DNA of 64,000 nucleotides from Mixophyes australis (GCA_036250195.1 JAVHZZ010000003.1:21895073-21959072), one strand, 5' to 3'. Positions 8,607-21,208 are shown, counted from the first letter of the stretch. A program made the numbers and translations. Notes: generated by a model not told the origin, from the sequence alone.

Positions 8607-10997
8607 AAGAATGGAACCCCATTGTTAAGATGAAGATCCTCCCCAGACTTCTTTACCTCTTCCAGACCCTACCTGTCTTTAAGTTTCTACAGTTTCATGT
8701 CTCTCACTTTATCTGGTCAGGAAAATGTCCTTGGATCCGCCTCCAGATTCTTTCGGAGGTCTACACTGGGAGGGGGGCTGGGTATAGCCTAGTTCCGACG
8801 CTATTACCTCGCCGGCCTGCTCGCTCAGTGTGTCCTATGGTGTAGTCCTGATGATACCAGAGTATGGACTCGTATTGAGGCTGAGGGTCTACTTTCACCC
8901 TCTTCTCTCCTTTGGCTCCCAGGGGCTTGGCGACCTAAACACTTCCTTCTTCACCCAGTCATCTCGCATTCCCTGTCAATCTGGGACTCCCAAAAATTCA
9001 GCCTTTCTTCTAATCCCACCCCAATGTTGCCGTTATTTAGCTGCCCTGACTTTTCTCCTGGACTTACTCCTAAAGTATTCCAGCCATGGCTCTCACGGGT
9101 TGTCAGATATCTCATTGACCTTACATCTAACACAACATTCCCTGAATTTTCTGATATTTACACTCATCTCCACAAAATATTTCTATCAATATCTACAGAT
9201 ACGCCACTTCCATAACAATGTCAAAGCACGCCTCCCTCCGCTCTCTCACCACCTTTGAGAACCTTTGCCTACAGCCTACCTCTACAAAAGGTCTACTCTC
9301 TACAATACATTATGAACTTGCCCTGTCCACTTCAGGCCTTAGGCAATCCCACGAACTTGCTTTGAAAAGAGACTTTGGTGAATCTTTACTAGACGAAGAA
9401 TGGTCTGAAATATAGGAACGTGCAGCTTCCAGCTCGATTTGTGCCACAATAGAAGAGAATGTTTACAAGGTGTTGTACCGGTGGTACTATGTGCCCTTGC
9501 ATCTCCATAAGATCCTCCCGGACTCTTCTGATCAGTGTTGGTGGGGTTGCTCCCAATGGGAACCTTCCTCCATATCTGGTGGTGATGCCCAAAACATGCG
9601 CTTCTGAAATGATGTTAAACATCTGATTCAATAGGTTCTTCAGATTGATATTCCTTTGGAACCCCCAATTTTTTCTTCTGACCCTGGGAGTACCCTCGAT
9701 GACCCGTCATCAGAACAAGTTAGCTCGGCAGATCATCTCGGCAGCTACCTGCCAAATCGCTGCAGACTGGCGACAACAGGCCCCCCCCATCCCTCCAGGT
9801 CATTATTAATAGAGTATGGCAGACTCAACGTATGGAATATGTGACCAGCATTATTCGCAATAAATCATTCACCAAGGTCTGGAACCCATGGCTCTCTTTT
9901 TTCCAAACCTGCTTCCCTTTCCTATGACCTCATTGGTTTTTGAGGTTTTTTTTGTTTTGTTTTTTCCCTCTCCCTCATCCTACCTATTTATCCCAATCTC
10001 TTTCATGGAAATTAGGCACTTTCTGTTACGACACTGCCTATACTTTGTATGTGGCAGCAGTACCTCAATTCTACCAGAGGTGCTGCTATTCTGCTCATGA
10101 ACTTTACACCTTGCCTGTAGGAGTTAATTTCCTTACCTAATTAGAACTGCACCTGTCTCACAGCTTCAAATACTTGCCTCAATCTGTACTCTGTGCAGTT
10201 CATCGCTAATCCCTGGCTGCTGCTTGTTTCTCCCTGTTCCAGTGTTTGTTCTACTGCTGTTTGTTCTCCCGTTGTGACCTCGTCCTGATTACCGGTTTAT
10301 GCTTATTCGCTTGTGACCCTGAACTCTGGCTGGATAATGGATACTGCTTGAACTCTTGGTGCCCTGACCTCAGCCTGATTACCGATTTATGCTTGTTTGC
10401 TTGTGACCCTGAACTCTGCCTTGACACTGGTTTCTGCTTGAACTTTTGTTGCTCAGATCTCTGCCTGGTCACTGGACTCAGCTACTCTGTTTGCTTCACT
10501 GTACAGACTCGTGCATCCTGGCAATAGGGTAACTAAATATACTTATTCCTGCATTTTAACTGTATCTGTCATTGCTTGGAACTTGTTGCTCTGAGGACTT
10601 TCCTGCCATTCATCACACCTGTTCATATGTGTGTATTGGAGTTATACCTGTTTTTGTTGCTACCTGAAAATCTGCATATTCCATGAACTGAATCCTTGTT
10701 TGCATATGTTGCCTAAATAAAGATACTTGGTTTGAATACTTCCATTGCCGCTTCCTGAATTCTCTAGAAATCATAACACTCTCCTTTCTTCTCTCTGTCT
10801 GTCCTTTCTTCTCTGCTCTTTAACCTTTTCTTTAATCTTGGTGATATTCCTGCATTTAGCTATCATGTTACTACGCTGGTCATAGTTACTGTATGACTAC
10901 TATGCTTATATTTGCATACTCTCAATGTTGCATGTATGTTGTTATTTAACCAATCCAAAAAGAAAAAGAAAAAGAAAAAAAAGAATGGAACCCCATT
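8607..10997 (+). mobile_element. L1/Tx1-type LINE, 5'-truncated, with 17-bp target-site duplications
   Basis: The 17-bp sequence AAGAATGGAACCCCATT occurs exactly at 8607-8623 and 10,981-10,997 and brackets the insertion. The element starts inside ORF2: 'KMKILPRLLYLFQTLPV' and 'HFIWSGK' are typical of the segment just after the L1 reverse transcriptase. Further down come 'VYKVLYRWYYVPLHLHKI' and 'SSDQCWWGC', the C-terminal cysteine region, in shifting frames with several stops. A 3' UTR follows the nested LTR, and the tail is an A-rich (AAAAAG)n tract at 10,957-10,980 immediately before the right TSD. The structure fits target-primed reverse transcription. It is a dead copy, yet its TSDs are identical. 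Confidence 0.9.
10024..10778. mobile_element. Solo LTR nested in the L1-type LINE
   Basis: The 755-bp segment starts TGTTACGAC and ends TCATAACA (TG...CA with short inverted ends) and interrupts the LINE tail. The flanks are CTTTC (10,019-10,023) and CTCTC (10,779-10,783), a 5-bp TSD with one mismatch. Near the right end, 'CCTAAATAAAGATACTTGG' supplies a polyadenylation signal, which suggests plus orientation. It contains an internal tandem duplication of about 100 bp ('GCTTGTGACCCTGAACTCTG' twice). The family is probably Ty3/gypsy or ERV; no internal coding region remains. Confidence 0.65.
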
Positions 10998-10999
10998 TG

Positions 11000-11727
11000 T
11001 ATCAGCTGACTTATCAATAAGGGTACCCGTTTCTGTGTCCATTCCTCTGGGATCTTTTCGTGTCCCTTCCCCTGGGATCTTTCCCCCTAGCACCTACCCC
11101 CATATTTTATTCTCTCCTGTCTATATTTATTCATTAACAGTGAAAAAAACAGATTATTTTTTGGTGTGTGTGACAAAAACAGTAATTAAACCAGATTAAT
11201 TTTTAATACTGTCAGGTATTATTATGTAAATTGTATGCCGCATTTGTCAATTCCTTAACAACAAAGGTAGAAATTCTTTAACTTTAGAGAGAAGAGCGGG
11301 AGAGGATTACGAGCAGTAGGAATATATCACTTCTGTGCCTCAGATCTTCTTGATAATTAAATTGCCTCTCATGCATAAGTAGCATAAATAAATGTCTTTC
11401 ACTATAGGCAGGCAGATAGCAATTATAGGTAACAAGAATACATTAAGAAAAGTAATATCTTACAATAATACAATTTCTACTTGATTGAAACTAACACATT
11501 TGCCTGAAGAGATGCAACAATTGTTTGAAAACAATACATGATGGATCGGTGCTGGAGTTTTTGTGATAATGTATTATGCATTTAAGAAAAAGGTAATCAA
11601 ATTACTGTTGCTTAAAGTGAACCTATTTTTCAAACACCAAAATACACATTTCATTAAAAGTTATACAGCTGTCTTCTATTTGCTAAGAAAGTATTACTAA
11701 AATTTCCAAAGCTGTTTTTTTGACATT
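11000..11727. other. Non-coding, AT-rich, nothing recognised
   Basis: No reading frame, RNA gene or clear repeat end seen. Confidence 0.4.
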
Positions 11728-11931
11728 ATGGGCCTGATTCGTGTACGGACGTATGTCCCGTTGCATGCCGTATCTTGTGTTAATTCGCTTTGCGCAAGCT
11801 CCGACACGGAACTTACGCCAATGAACGCAATTGCATGCTATTTGTGTCCCAATGCAAATGACACTTGTGACTGCCTATGTTCCGTTCCCTGCCCCCGGTG
11901 ATGACAGGCGAGGTCACCGGACGGACAGACG
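11728..11931. repeat. Dispersed repeat family D copy (partial)
   Basis: It starts 'GGGCCTGATTCGTGTACGG' and contains 'ACTTACGCCAATGAACGCAA', matched at 27,146-27,165 ('ACTAACGCCAATGAATGCAA'). A poly-G run follows at 11,932-11,951. Other probable members lie at 19.6, 24.1, 25.8, 27.1 and 41.7 kb. Confidence 0.5.
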
Positions 11932-11951
11932 GGGGGGGGGGGGGGGGGGGG

Positions 11952-14900
11952 GAATTTAGTGTTATGAGGCTACAGCCACACATAGTATGGCACTGGCTAT
12001 TGCTAGCTCATGTGGGGGAACAGAGTCTGTAAAGATATGTTAAGCCGGGACCTAAAAGGAGGAGGGTGGTCCTGGGTTCTCGGCGAGTAGGGGGTGCAAG
12101 ACTAATGCCGCGAGGCCATACATTTGAAGAACCACTGGAGGGTTAATGGACAGCGGTTGCCACTGGGCCACAAGTGTATGACTCCAGTAGGGAGGCTAGA
12201 CCTCCAAAAGGCAGAACCCCATTAGAGGACGGGGTGCCATGGGAGCCCATTAAGTACCCTATAGAGGGGTGACAGTTACTGAAGGCATATCCAAGCGCCA
12301 TGAGGGCCAATGTGCATAAAGAGGTGAAGAAACCCCAAATAATTATGAGAGCCCCAGTAGTTTAAGCAAACAGCAAAGTAACCAGCAGGGGGATCTTCAC
12401 CTTTAGGAGTACCACATAAACAACACCACCATAGCAGACACAGGTTGGCACTGCAGGAAAAAGAGGCAGAGAGAGTCCGACAGCGCCATCCTACAATTAC
12501 CCCATGGAATCGCCCCCTTGGAAAGACCCCAATACCGTGAGTGGCTAATTGGGAGTGCAGCTGTAAGGGAGGAGGAGATTGCATGGCAGAGGGGTCTCCG
12601 GATGAGGGGATGTTGTGCTTCACGATAGTAGAGAGTCCCTGGATACTAGGATGGAGGTCCTGAGCATCTGTGAGGCGGTCGCCTGCATGCCTGCCATCGG
12701 GGGAGCTATACAATATACAAAGCCTGTGTGATGCTCCTGTGTCTGTGGCTTCCAGCAGCTAGTATGGGACATAAGCAATGTGCAGGAGTGAGATGAAATA
12801 AAGAGAAGCGTTACCATCCGGAGAAGGCGTTTAGAAATGTATGCAGCCGTTATGATATCTGTGCTGGAGAAAGAGAACATAATAAAGTTTATAGTTCTTT
12901 CTTTGTGTTTAAATTGAGATGACTGGTGCACCACACCACTGCCCAGATGTGACTGTGTTAAACACCCTTGTATTGGGGAGGGTCCACTAGTAATGTTTGT
13001 TCGTACCCATCAGCTAGCTGGAGAAAATCATGGACCACAGGTAATTGCAGCATAGGCCACCAGGGGCACCCTTCACAGAACCGTGTAAATACCCACATCT
13101 TGGGGTATTTTCTCCTGAAGTCTCGGATTACACAGAGCACTTTATACCTCACCAAATGGTTTACCAAACAAATGACTGTACGGTCTGTTCTCAACTTCCA
13201 ATATTCCTGTGATGACAGAAAGGACAATACCTGTCTAAGAGCTTATTCCCTGAGGTACGTGAGGTCTGAGGATATACAGTAACGTGCCTTGGGGTCCTGA
13301 CATAGGAATCTTACCCATCATATCCATCTCAGATTATTATCATTACTGTCAATGAGCTCACTGTCCTCCCTTTGTCCAAATTGTCATTCGGAGGGAAACA
13401 GAAAGATTCCAAATGTAAGAGATCTTATAGACTGGAAACTATTACAGAGCCAAAAATATGAGCTTCATAGGGGCCTCTCCATTACGTCTTGTTAAATCCC
13501 ACATCACATTTTTCTATATGTTTTCTACATAGCCTATTATCATAAGTGCCTGGTTGTTGTATTGTTTTGGCCTATTACACTTTCTTTTCATCGTTAAGAC
13601 AATATTTATTGGGTTGGGGAGATTCCAGTCACCTGTATCCCTTAACCTAGAGGTCATCAAGAGCGACCACCAGGTCTTGTTTTCAGGATTTCTGTCTGTA
13701 GAAACAGGTGGGATTATGACTGACCCAGGAAAATAGATTAACTCACCTGTGCATGACTAAAGACATCCTGAAAACATGAGCTGTTGGGAGCTCTTGACAT
13801 AAAACGGTTATCGTAACTGGGTCTCTGTGACAGGATAGACCTCCTATGCCACCCTGTCTGTTGTGTTGTTGGGACCGGCTGAGCTTGCCACCGTCCCCTT
13901 TCTTTCTCCCAAATGCGCCCTCTAACCACAGTAGGAAGTGCCTTTGCTGCTGCCACCCCTAGGCTCTTTAGCGGCACCTAGAACCGCATCCTTCTGGGCA
14001 CCTCTCGCTGCTAGTGTACCCCCTTGCTGGTCACCTGGGCTGGTATACCTGACCTCTTGTCTTTAGATCAGGGTTGCTGTGGATGGTTCCCCCTGACCTA
14101 TCACACTGGCCAGAGCTGCAGGGTAGCAGGTAGAGCGTTGGTACTGGATGCTGGGTCCCAACCTCAGAACAGCCGGATAACAGATTAGATTGGTCTAATC
14201 TGTAGGTCACAGGAATTACAGTAGATAAACAGGCATCAAGACAGGTTCCTTAAGCAGTGATGTTTATTAGCTCAGGAAGTCCTAAAAGGAACAGTTACAT
14301 TCACTAGTTTGAGGTACTAGTGATATCCAGAAAGGTACAGATGGAATAATAATAATACATGGTCAAACAGTCCTCTTTTTATACAGATTTACATACATAC
14401 CCTGGCAGGAGGTAATCCAGCCCCTTGCCCCTCTAACCAACACATAAATCAGCATGGAGGGGTTTAACACCTTTTTACATTGTTGCTAGCGGCACAACTG
14501 TGTCTGAGGTTTTCATTGCATGTTTACCAACAAGGTATAATATTTCTCTAATCTTGCTTTGAACGCAATTTAACTTGCAAAATTCACATTCATCTGTGAT
14601 CACTTGCATACTGAGCATACCAGCAAGTATAATTACCTCCTCCTGTCTTTCAAGCTCAACAGACGTTTTGGTCACTCAGTGATGAAAAAGTCTAATTAAC
14701 ATGAGATTACCTGTCTCCAGACAGTTGCAAAACCCAAACATGACATACTGTCTCAGAAGTCAATACATTTCCACACATACCAATGTATAAAGATAAGTAC
14801 ATTTGCAATGATATACAGAGGTGCACTGCACTCCTAATTAAAATAAATATATTCAATAAGTTATTTCTACGTGATCCAGCCACAAATAAGTTATTTATAA

Positions 14901-15969
14901 GTGATCCAGCCACAGGGGGGGTATTTAAAAACTGTATTGCATTGGAGGGTTCTTACCTGTCATCTTGATGACCTGCCCGCGGGCCCCTTTGTCGAGCACT
15001 GGTGAGGGGGGGTGCTGTCACGCCTGCACTTGTTACCGTCCTCTCCTAATCGCCTATCCACAAGCGCCCGCTCGAGGATGACTCATTGTCTTCTGCCTTT
15101 ACCACGGGAATACGTCAAGACCAAAACCTTACAACAATTTTCTTTCATATTCTGTTTTTGCTTTGGAGAACAACTATTCTCTTCCATTTTATAATTGATT
15201 TCAGTTTATACCTCTCACTGTCACAATTTTGCACCCCAAAACATCTTGCATCCTAGTCGGGATAATCAAGCTCTCTTGGGGGTGCTAGCATATGTATGAC
15301 ATTGAAATGACCACCAGCTTAATCAATTGCACACTTCATGCAGACAGCTCAAACAAATTCAGCTACGTTTTGGATACTTCCGTATAAACATAAAAAGGTG
15401 AAAAGTATAATTAAAAACTTCCAACAATGATACAAAGACCCGTAGGGGATTTGGAAGCCTTTCACTGTTTCTTAATCTTTTCTTGCATTGGAGACCGGGG
15501 GAAATGTTTCATTTTCATTATCTCGTAATATTTATCTTGTCGCGCAGCAGGGATCCTGCTAATTCCCTCTCCTCTCCTGAAGCCGCCATCGTATTTACAG
15601 ACCTTTGAAGTTTTCGACAAGCCAATGTTTTCTCACCTTTCCCCAGCGGCTGCAGCCCTGAGCAGGTTTTTGGCAACCCATTCCTTCTGACAGGCAAACA
15701 ATGAACGCAAACAGTCACTAGCGAGGTCGTTTGACGTACCGGAAACCTTTTCTGACGCAAGGTGGTAGAAAATAGAAATGGAACATAATATTGATGTAAA
15801 TGGCAAGGAATTCATTATCACTAACGTTATATTTTGCTAATTAATGCTTTGCAAAAGGTTAAATAATAAATGCACCTTGAGAAATAGCTGAGAGTCTGAG
15901 TAGACATTAAAGGGAGAAAATACAGATGATACTACAAGATGAGAGGCAGAAGGAGATGTTGTGAGAGAG
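11952..15969. other. About 4 kb without a supportable gene; possible decayed LTR-like segment inside
   Basis: No coding region convinces. 12,958-13,227 (minus) is an 89-codon frame with no recognisable family. The segment starting 'TGTGACAGGATAGACCTCC' at about 13,826 and running for several hundred bases looks like LTR or 3' retroelement sequence, but no second end or TSD could be fixed. Around 14,840-14,910 a short direct repeat ('AAGTTATTT', 'GTGATCCAGCCACA') occurs twice. The rest is unremarkable. Confidence 0.3.
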
Positions 15970-16776
15970 TGTCGAAGTCAAATAATTGAATGAAGTGAAC
16001 CATATTGATAATTATTATTGTGTTACCGTGCGATTGCGGTCAGTACGCCACGTGTTATGACGCAATCGCACGATAAATAACACACACATACACTTACACT
16101 GACACATTCACTTGTAAACAGTTCACCTTAAAAAAAAATCCAACACACAGTCGTTTATAATCAAATGTAATAGAGTTTATAGTTAAATATAATAATGTTA
16201 AAAGCACTTTATTGAGATCAAAGGTTCAGGATACAGGAAACATATCATGTTTGGTATCATTCTAATCCCCTATTTATCCTCAGACGTACGGTTTAATCGC
16301 CAAAGAGATCACACTTTGTGTATGCAAGATATCGATTATAGGGCATAAATGATCAGAATGGTATTGTGTGTGTAATGTAAATAGGCCAGTTTGAACAAGC
16401 TTTCGGTGGGAAGATTAGTATGTAGCTGTTGTAGCTGTTGGAGAGCTGACCCCCACCCTTGGAGGGCATCGTTTGAACTGGCCAATGACCTGCATTTTAC
16501 TGGACTGTCCTGAAGCCTAAACCTATGGAAACATGCCAAATCATCTATATTTTCAAAATAAGCAGGAGCTCTAGGACCAACAGACAGTCTCTTTGACCAC
16601 AGACTTCAGGGCTGAATGACTGTATGTTGGATCCAGGGCGCGTGCGTATATATCGGCTGTACTTATTTTATTGAATTGTATCCTGCTACTTTTTGCTATT
16701 AAATCTGATTGTGCGTTGGAACCACACAAATCGCAGCGGACAATTATTATTGGTAAGCGATTAAATAACTTTAATA
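15970..16776 (+). mobile_element. Solo LTR of the retrovirus-like family seen at 4.5-7.7 kb
   Basis: It starts TGTCGAAGTC and follows both LTR fragments at 4525 and 7107 in order: 'CCGTGCGATTGCGG', 'AGTACGCCACGTG', 'ATCAAAGGTTCAGG', 'CCAAAGAGATCACAC', 'GCTATTAAATCTGATTGTGC', ending 'ACTTTAATA'. It is flanked by TGAGAGAG on both sides (15,962-15,969 and 16,777-16,784), which would be the TSD, although 8 bp is long for a retrovirus and the sequence is simple. At about 807 bp it gives the full LTR length. It is clearly diverged from the 4.5 kb copy, so it is older or another subfamily. Confidence 0.7.
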
Positions 16777-16784
16777 TGAGAGAG

Positions 16785-17274
16785 ATTGTGTGTATGTGTA
16801 TGTGTGTGCACATATGTGTCTATGTGAGTATGTGAGTGTGCGCGTGTTTGTGAGTGATTGTTTGTGTGGGAATACTCTAAAAATTTAGGCAGGGCAGTCC
16901 CGATTTCATGGATCAGTCCCGATTTCAGGGCTCTGTCCTACCATCCTGCTTCGTCCTGCCGGTGGGAGATTTGGGAGATCTGTGTTGTTCACTTCTGCTC
17001 TCCATAGAACCCCCCACTCCCCTCCATCGCAGCGTGGCCACCCCCTCATCGGGACATGATCACGTCCCCAAGCAATCCCCCTCCCGCTGCTGGAGAAACA
17101 AATGTTGGGATGTAGTTAAACATATCTATTACCAATAAATGTTATTTTTTCATTTTCTTCCCACCCTCTGAACAGCATATATCATTTATACAGTAAATAT
17201 ATATTTATATATATATATATATATATATCTGCTGACCTATCAGTAAATCTATTGAAGACAATGGGGCTATTTAG
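16785..17274. other. Non-coding with short simple repeats
   Basis: A TG-rich stretch at about 16,785-16,870 and an AT dinucleotide run at about 17,200-17,228. No gene seen. Confidence 0.5.
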
Positions 17275-17277
17275 AGA

Positions 17278-17646
17278 GGCGGACAGGACAGGGAAGGGGC
17301 AGGTAAGTGACAGGTAAGGAACAGGTAAGGACAGGTAAGGGACAGGTAAGGACAGGTAAGGGGCAGGTAAGGGACAGGTAAGTACGGGTAAGGACAGATA
17401 AGGGAAAGGTAAGGGACAGGTAAGGACAGGTAAGGACAGGTAAGGGGCAGGTAAGGACAGGTAAGGGACAGGTAAGGGACAGGCAAGGGGCAGGTAAGGA
17501 CAGGTAAGGGACAGGTAAGGGACAGGTAAGGACAGGTAAGGGACAGGTAAGTACAGGTAAGGACAGATAAGGGACAGGTAAGGGAAAGGCATGGACAGGT
17601 AAGGGAGAGGTAAGGACAGGTAAGGAACAAGTAAGGGGCAGGTAAG
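17278..17646 (+). repeat. Minisatellite whose unit is a consensus splice donor (CAGGTAAG)
   Basis: About 33 units of 10-13 bp, mostly GGACAGGTAAG, GGGACAGGTAAG or GGGGCAGGTAAG. By hand count roughly 25 units keep an exact CAGGTAAG, the mammalian/vertebrate 5' splice-site core complementary to U1 snRNA. Variants include AGATAAG, AGGCAAG and ACAAGTAAG. The opposite strand reads as Pro/Leu/Tyr-rich periodic frames in all three phases, a by-product of the repeat. Confidence 0.9.
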
Positions 17647-18020
17647 CCGAGAGGAATCGCGTCAGTGGAGTCCTGCATCTTTGACGCACAAGTATACATC
17701 GCAAATAGAGGTTTTTATTTTTCCCACTAAACGGATTAAAAGTTCACCTAATTCTCCCAGGATTTAGGTGACTTATAAATTGGAAAACAAGGGTGGGGGA
17801 GTGCTTTTAATACATTATTTTTTCACAGTGTGTTTTTATTTAGCAGTATATTTTTGAAGGTGCACTAAAAGTCCCAGAAAGCTTTTTTAATGCTTTATTA
17901 CCCCAACTCCCACTAGCAAAGGGTTTTGGGGGGACTCCGAGTGCTTTCCGCAAAGGGCTGTTTTTTTTACTTGGAGACTGGGCATTTTTTTCCGATTCCC
18001 AAACACATCCCTACCTTCTT
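17647..18020. other. Non-coding, nothing recognised
   Basis: No supportable feature before the SINE. Confidence 0.4.
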
Positions 18021-18213
18021 ACGGGTTCTCCGGTTTTCTCCCACACACCAAAAACATACTGGTAGGTTAAATTACTGTAATGGACCCTAGTCTATGTGTG
18101 TGGTAGAGAATTTGGACTGTAAGCTCCAATGGGCAGGGACTGATGTGAATGGCCAATATTCTCTGTACAGAGCTGCGGAATTTGGTGGCGCTATATAAAT
18201 AAACCATAATAAT
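18021..18213 (+). mobile_element. V-SINE-like element, 5'-truncated
   Basis: 'GGTTCTCCGGTTTTCTCCCA' is the end of the conserved V-SINE central domain. It is followed by 'GGACTGTAAGCTCCAATGGG' and 'GGTGGCGCTATATAAATAAA', the L2-like 3' tail, and an AAT microsatellite. Confidence 0.75.
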
Positions 18214-19356
18214 AATATCTGTGAATAAATTACTTGATGCCTTTTTCATGGGATATTTTCGACTACACATTTGCGCCCCCGATGTCCCTACTCTGTTGTA
18301 TTTGCAGCAGCAGCGACAGTTGCAGAGTAAATGAATCATGTATGTGTGTACAGAATGGTTATATACAAAGAATGAATTAATGCCGCTGAGATGAAACATG
18401 AGAGAACCCATCAGTGTGAGTAAACAGGCTGAGATTAGAGGCTGTAATAATGTTTCTGTTTACATGCAAGCTTGATGACCATATAAAATTATCAGGAAAA
18501 GGACGGCGTGATTTTAATGCCATGGAAACGAAGACGGTATGTAGATGTCCTGTACTCTCAGGAATGCACAGCGATACTGATAGAAATAAAAACAGATAAA
18601 CCAATTAATGGGAGCAAATCATAGCAGTTTCCATGGAGTGTACAAATTCCAGTATTTCAAAACCTTGGAATATGCTGGGAAAACAGGTACACATAGGGCT
18701 CCTAATTACATGTAACACTTAGGAAGATTTTATATGGTTATGTTTAATATATTTCTGACTGCCTATAAATGATAACCTGCCTTGGGCACAGTACACTGGG
18801 CACTGTAAGCCCCACCTCAGATAGTAGCCACGCTCCTTATCTGCCAGTAGCTGCTTCTCTTTTCCCACTCGTTGCATCATCTGCAATTACATTATTTCAT
18901 GCTCTCCATATGGAGCATCATAATTAATAGAAAATGTATCCTTAAAGGGCAGATTATTAATTAATTAATTAATTAGGAAACTTTGACATCAGTCAGGCAC
19001 TTCATGACCAAACACTTTTAAGGCACTGTTTCCTAGTGAACTGATGAATGGGACCAGCGATTAAGCGCTGAAAACAGGTCACACACTGCAAAGACCAACA
19101 GAATATTGGCAACCCTAAGCAAGGCATTTCCTTCTCTGTTAAATTATAATCCTCAAATGATCACACTTCCCAAGGCAATTTTAATAATTGGGGAGGGGTG
19201 ACATTTGCACTCGTTTATAGAAGTTTTTTCTCTGTCCAATGTAGGTAAGAAACTCATCATTTGAAATAATGAAGTGTGTTCTTCCAAACCATCTGACACA
19301 TTTGAAAATTGGCAGCGTTTGCTTTCATTTATAAACTGCACTAGAAATGACACTTA
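18214..19356. other. Non-coding, nothing recognised
   Basis: No gene or clear repeat seen. A short (TTAA)n run lies near 18,957-18,976. Confidence 0.4.
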
Positions 19357-19537
19357 GGGGGGTAGATTTAATAAAATTTTCTAAAACGGAAGGGTTCAGG
19401 TGTTACCCATAGCAGCCAATCAGATTCTAGCAATCGTTTTATAGAATGTACTAGATAAATGATAGCTAGAATCTGATTGGCTGCTATGGGCAACACTTCC
19501 ACTTTTCCTTTTTAGAAGTCTTTGTTAATATACCCCT
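19357..19537. repeat. Palindromic MITE, family A (diverged)
   Basis: 'AGCAGCCAATCAGATTCTAG' and its inverse 'CTAGAATCTGATTGGCTGCT' form the arms. The termini are 'GGGGGGTAGATTTAATAAA' and 'TTAATATACCCCTC'. Confidence 0.8.
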
Positions 19538-19617
19538 CTGATTTGTAGCTAATGGCAACAACACCTTTTCCACACATTAGAGCACAACGAACTGACGTCG
19601 CCAACATAGTTTTATTT

Positions 19618-19999
19618 ACTAGTGATAAGCGAACTACCGCTATGTGGAATATACATTCACAAAAGAACGCATACAGAAATTTTTTTTAATTATTATCACA
19701 TGTAAGCATTAATGACAAAACTATTAATAATTATTTTTTTTATTTGTTTATTATATACACAAAATACATTTATTAAGATGCTCTTAATGTTTAGAGAACA
19801 TAAAATACATATTTTACAGTTGCTCCAGCTCCAGCTTGCAAACACGTTATAGCAATGCATATGAGACTGTCATCACTGCAAAGATGCAGTGAACGTTGCT
19901 GCGTTCTGTGGCGTATAAACCGCTTCTATTCATGTACAGAGTCGTATTGGCTCACGATACGCACAAAATTAGCACATATGTGCCTTGATAAATGAGGCT
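19618..19999. repeat. Dispersed repeat family D copy
   Basis: Shares 'CTATGTGGAATATA', 'ACAGTTGCTCC', 'GCAAACACGTTATAGCA' and 'GAGACTGTCATCACT' with the copies at about 24.2 and 41.8-42.1 kb. It ends near 'TGCCTTGATAAATGAGGC', a terminal motif of the family. Confidence 0.6.
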
Positions 20000-20670
20000 C
20001 GACATGTGCATACTATACCAACTCGGTCACGCCAGCCACAGGAATGTGCCTTTGTGGCTGGACCGTTTAGTATTGCACACAAGCAGCATCATCCTCTTCT
20101 ATGACAACTCCATAAGACACATGATCTGTGTGTTTATTATTATTACAGTCATTGAATTGTGCCACGGTACTCCGCAGCGACCTAGATCCCCACCGGAATA
20201 CACTGTTACCGGTTCTCTCTCAAATGGTCTGCAACAGTGTTCATCAAACACGTCAGCCTTCTGCAACAATCATTGACAATGTTGTCGGCTGCACTAAACA
20301 CTCAGACTGTTAATGTTAATTCTGCCTTGCCTCCAGTGAGCACTCAGATCTGCCGTGCATATCAGCTACACGGGTGCATCTACCTCTGAAAGAACTGTTT
20401 CTAAGACTGGGTAACCTGGTAGAAGAAATATCTTCAATGTTCTACTTCATATTTTGCATGACCTCAGACTGTCATATTACTGCATGAGTCCTGTGTAACC
20501 TTGTGCCTTATCATACCAGCATTTCTTCAGAGATTGTTTATTTCATGCTTTTGAACACTTTATTGTTTGTAACTACAACATACCTTATTACTCCTCTGAT
20601 TTCCTAACACACAGTACACACTGCAGGGTGGGCAGCTTAGCTAGTCCATAGCCAGTCTGTGCCAATGTCT

Positions 20671-21030
20671 TCAAAAAGACTTATTTTCCTTCCAGCATTC
20701 AAAAGGACTATCTCCAATCTCAATATCTATTTTATCATTAAAACAATCATCCAACATTAGAGCCAGAGCCAGTATTTCAGTTTGAGACATTGTAGAGGTG
20801 GCAAAATATTTGGGCATCTCTTTTAAGCCTGATGAGATATCGTTATATACTCTGACAAGACGTGCAGCTGGAGTGGAAAACAAATCCTGAAGGAGCGGTT
20901 TGCATTTCTTAACATCTGTGTCTGTGTATAAAGACATTATATATGCTTTAGCAAGGTTGCCAAAAGTCTTGTTGATTCTTCTCAACTCACTGGAGCATAT
21001 AGAGGGTAGAATGCCACCCCATATTAACTT
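20671..21030 (-). other. Unidentified open frame, about 115 codons
   Basis: The minus frame is open from about 21,030 down to a stop at 20,671-20,673 and reads '...WGGILPSICSSELRRINK', 'NLAKAYIMSLYTDTDVKKC' and 'FATSTMSQTEILALALMLDD'. Composition is balanced rather than repeat-like, with helix-forming stretches. There is no suitable ATG, so it could be an exon or a relic of a transposon protein. I do not recognise the family and assign no function. No splice sites were fixed. Confidence 0.3.
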
Positions 21031-21208
21031 ATATATATATATTATATATTATTATATTTGTGATGCAGCATTCTGCACGCTGTTGCTGGATTGCCAGCAG
21101 CGCCAACACAATTAAGAGACAACTCTGACAGAGACTATATTCACCATCACCATCATATAGTCTTTTGTTTCACCAAAACTGTTTGTCCCCATATTCGTCG
21201 TTCAGTGG

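Noticed and set aside
10246..10527. 93-codon Cys/Leu-rich plus frame
   Set aside because: Lies inside the solo LTR and reflects its internal tandem duplication.
12958..13227. 89-codon minus frame (MSFLSSQEYWKL...) as a possible exon
   Set aside because: Composition looks somewhat protein-like but no family, no splice sites and no neighbouring exons could be identified.
17182..17704. Three overlapping Pro/Leu/Tyr-rich minus frames
   Set aside because: Phase-shifted readings of the CAGGTAAG minisatellite.
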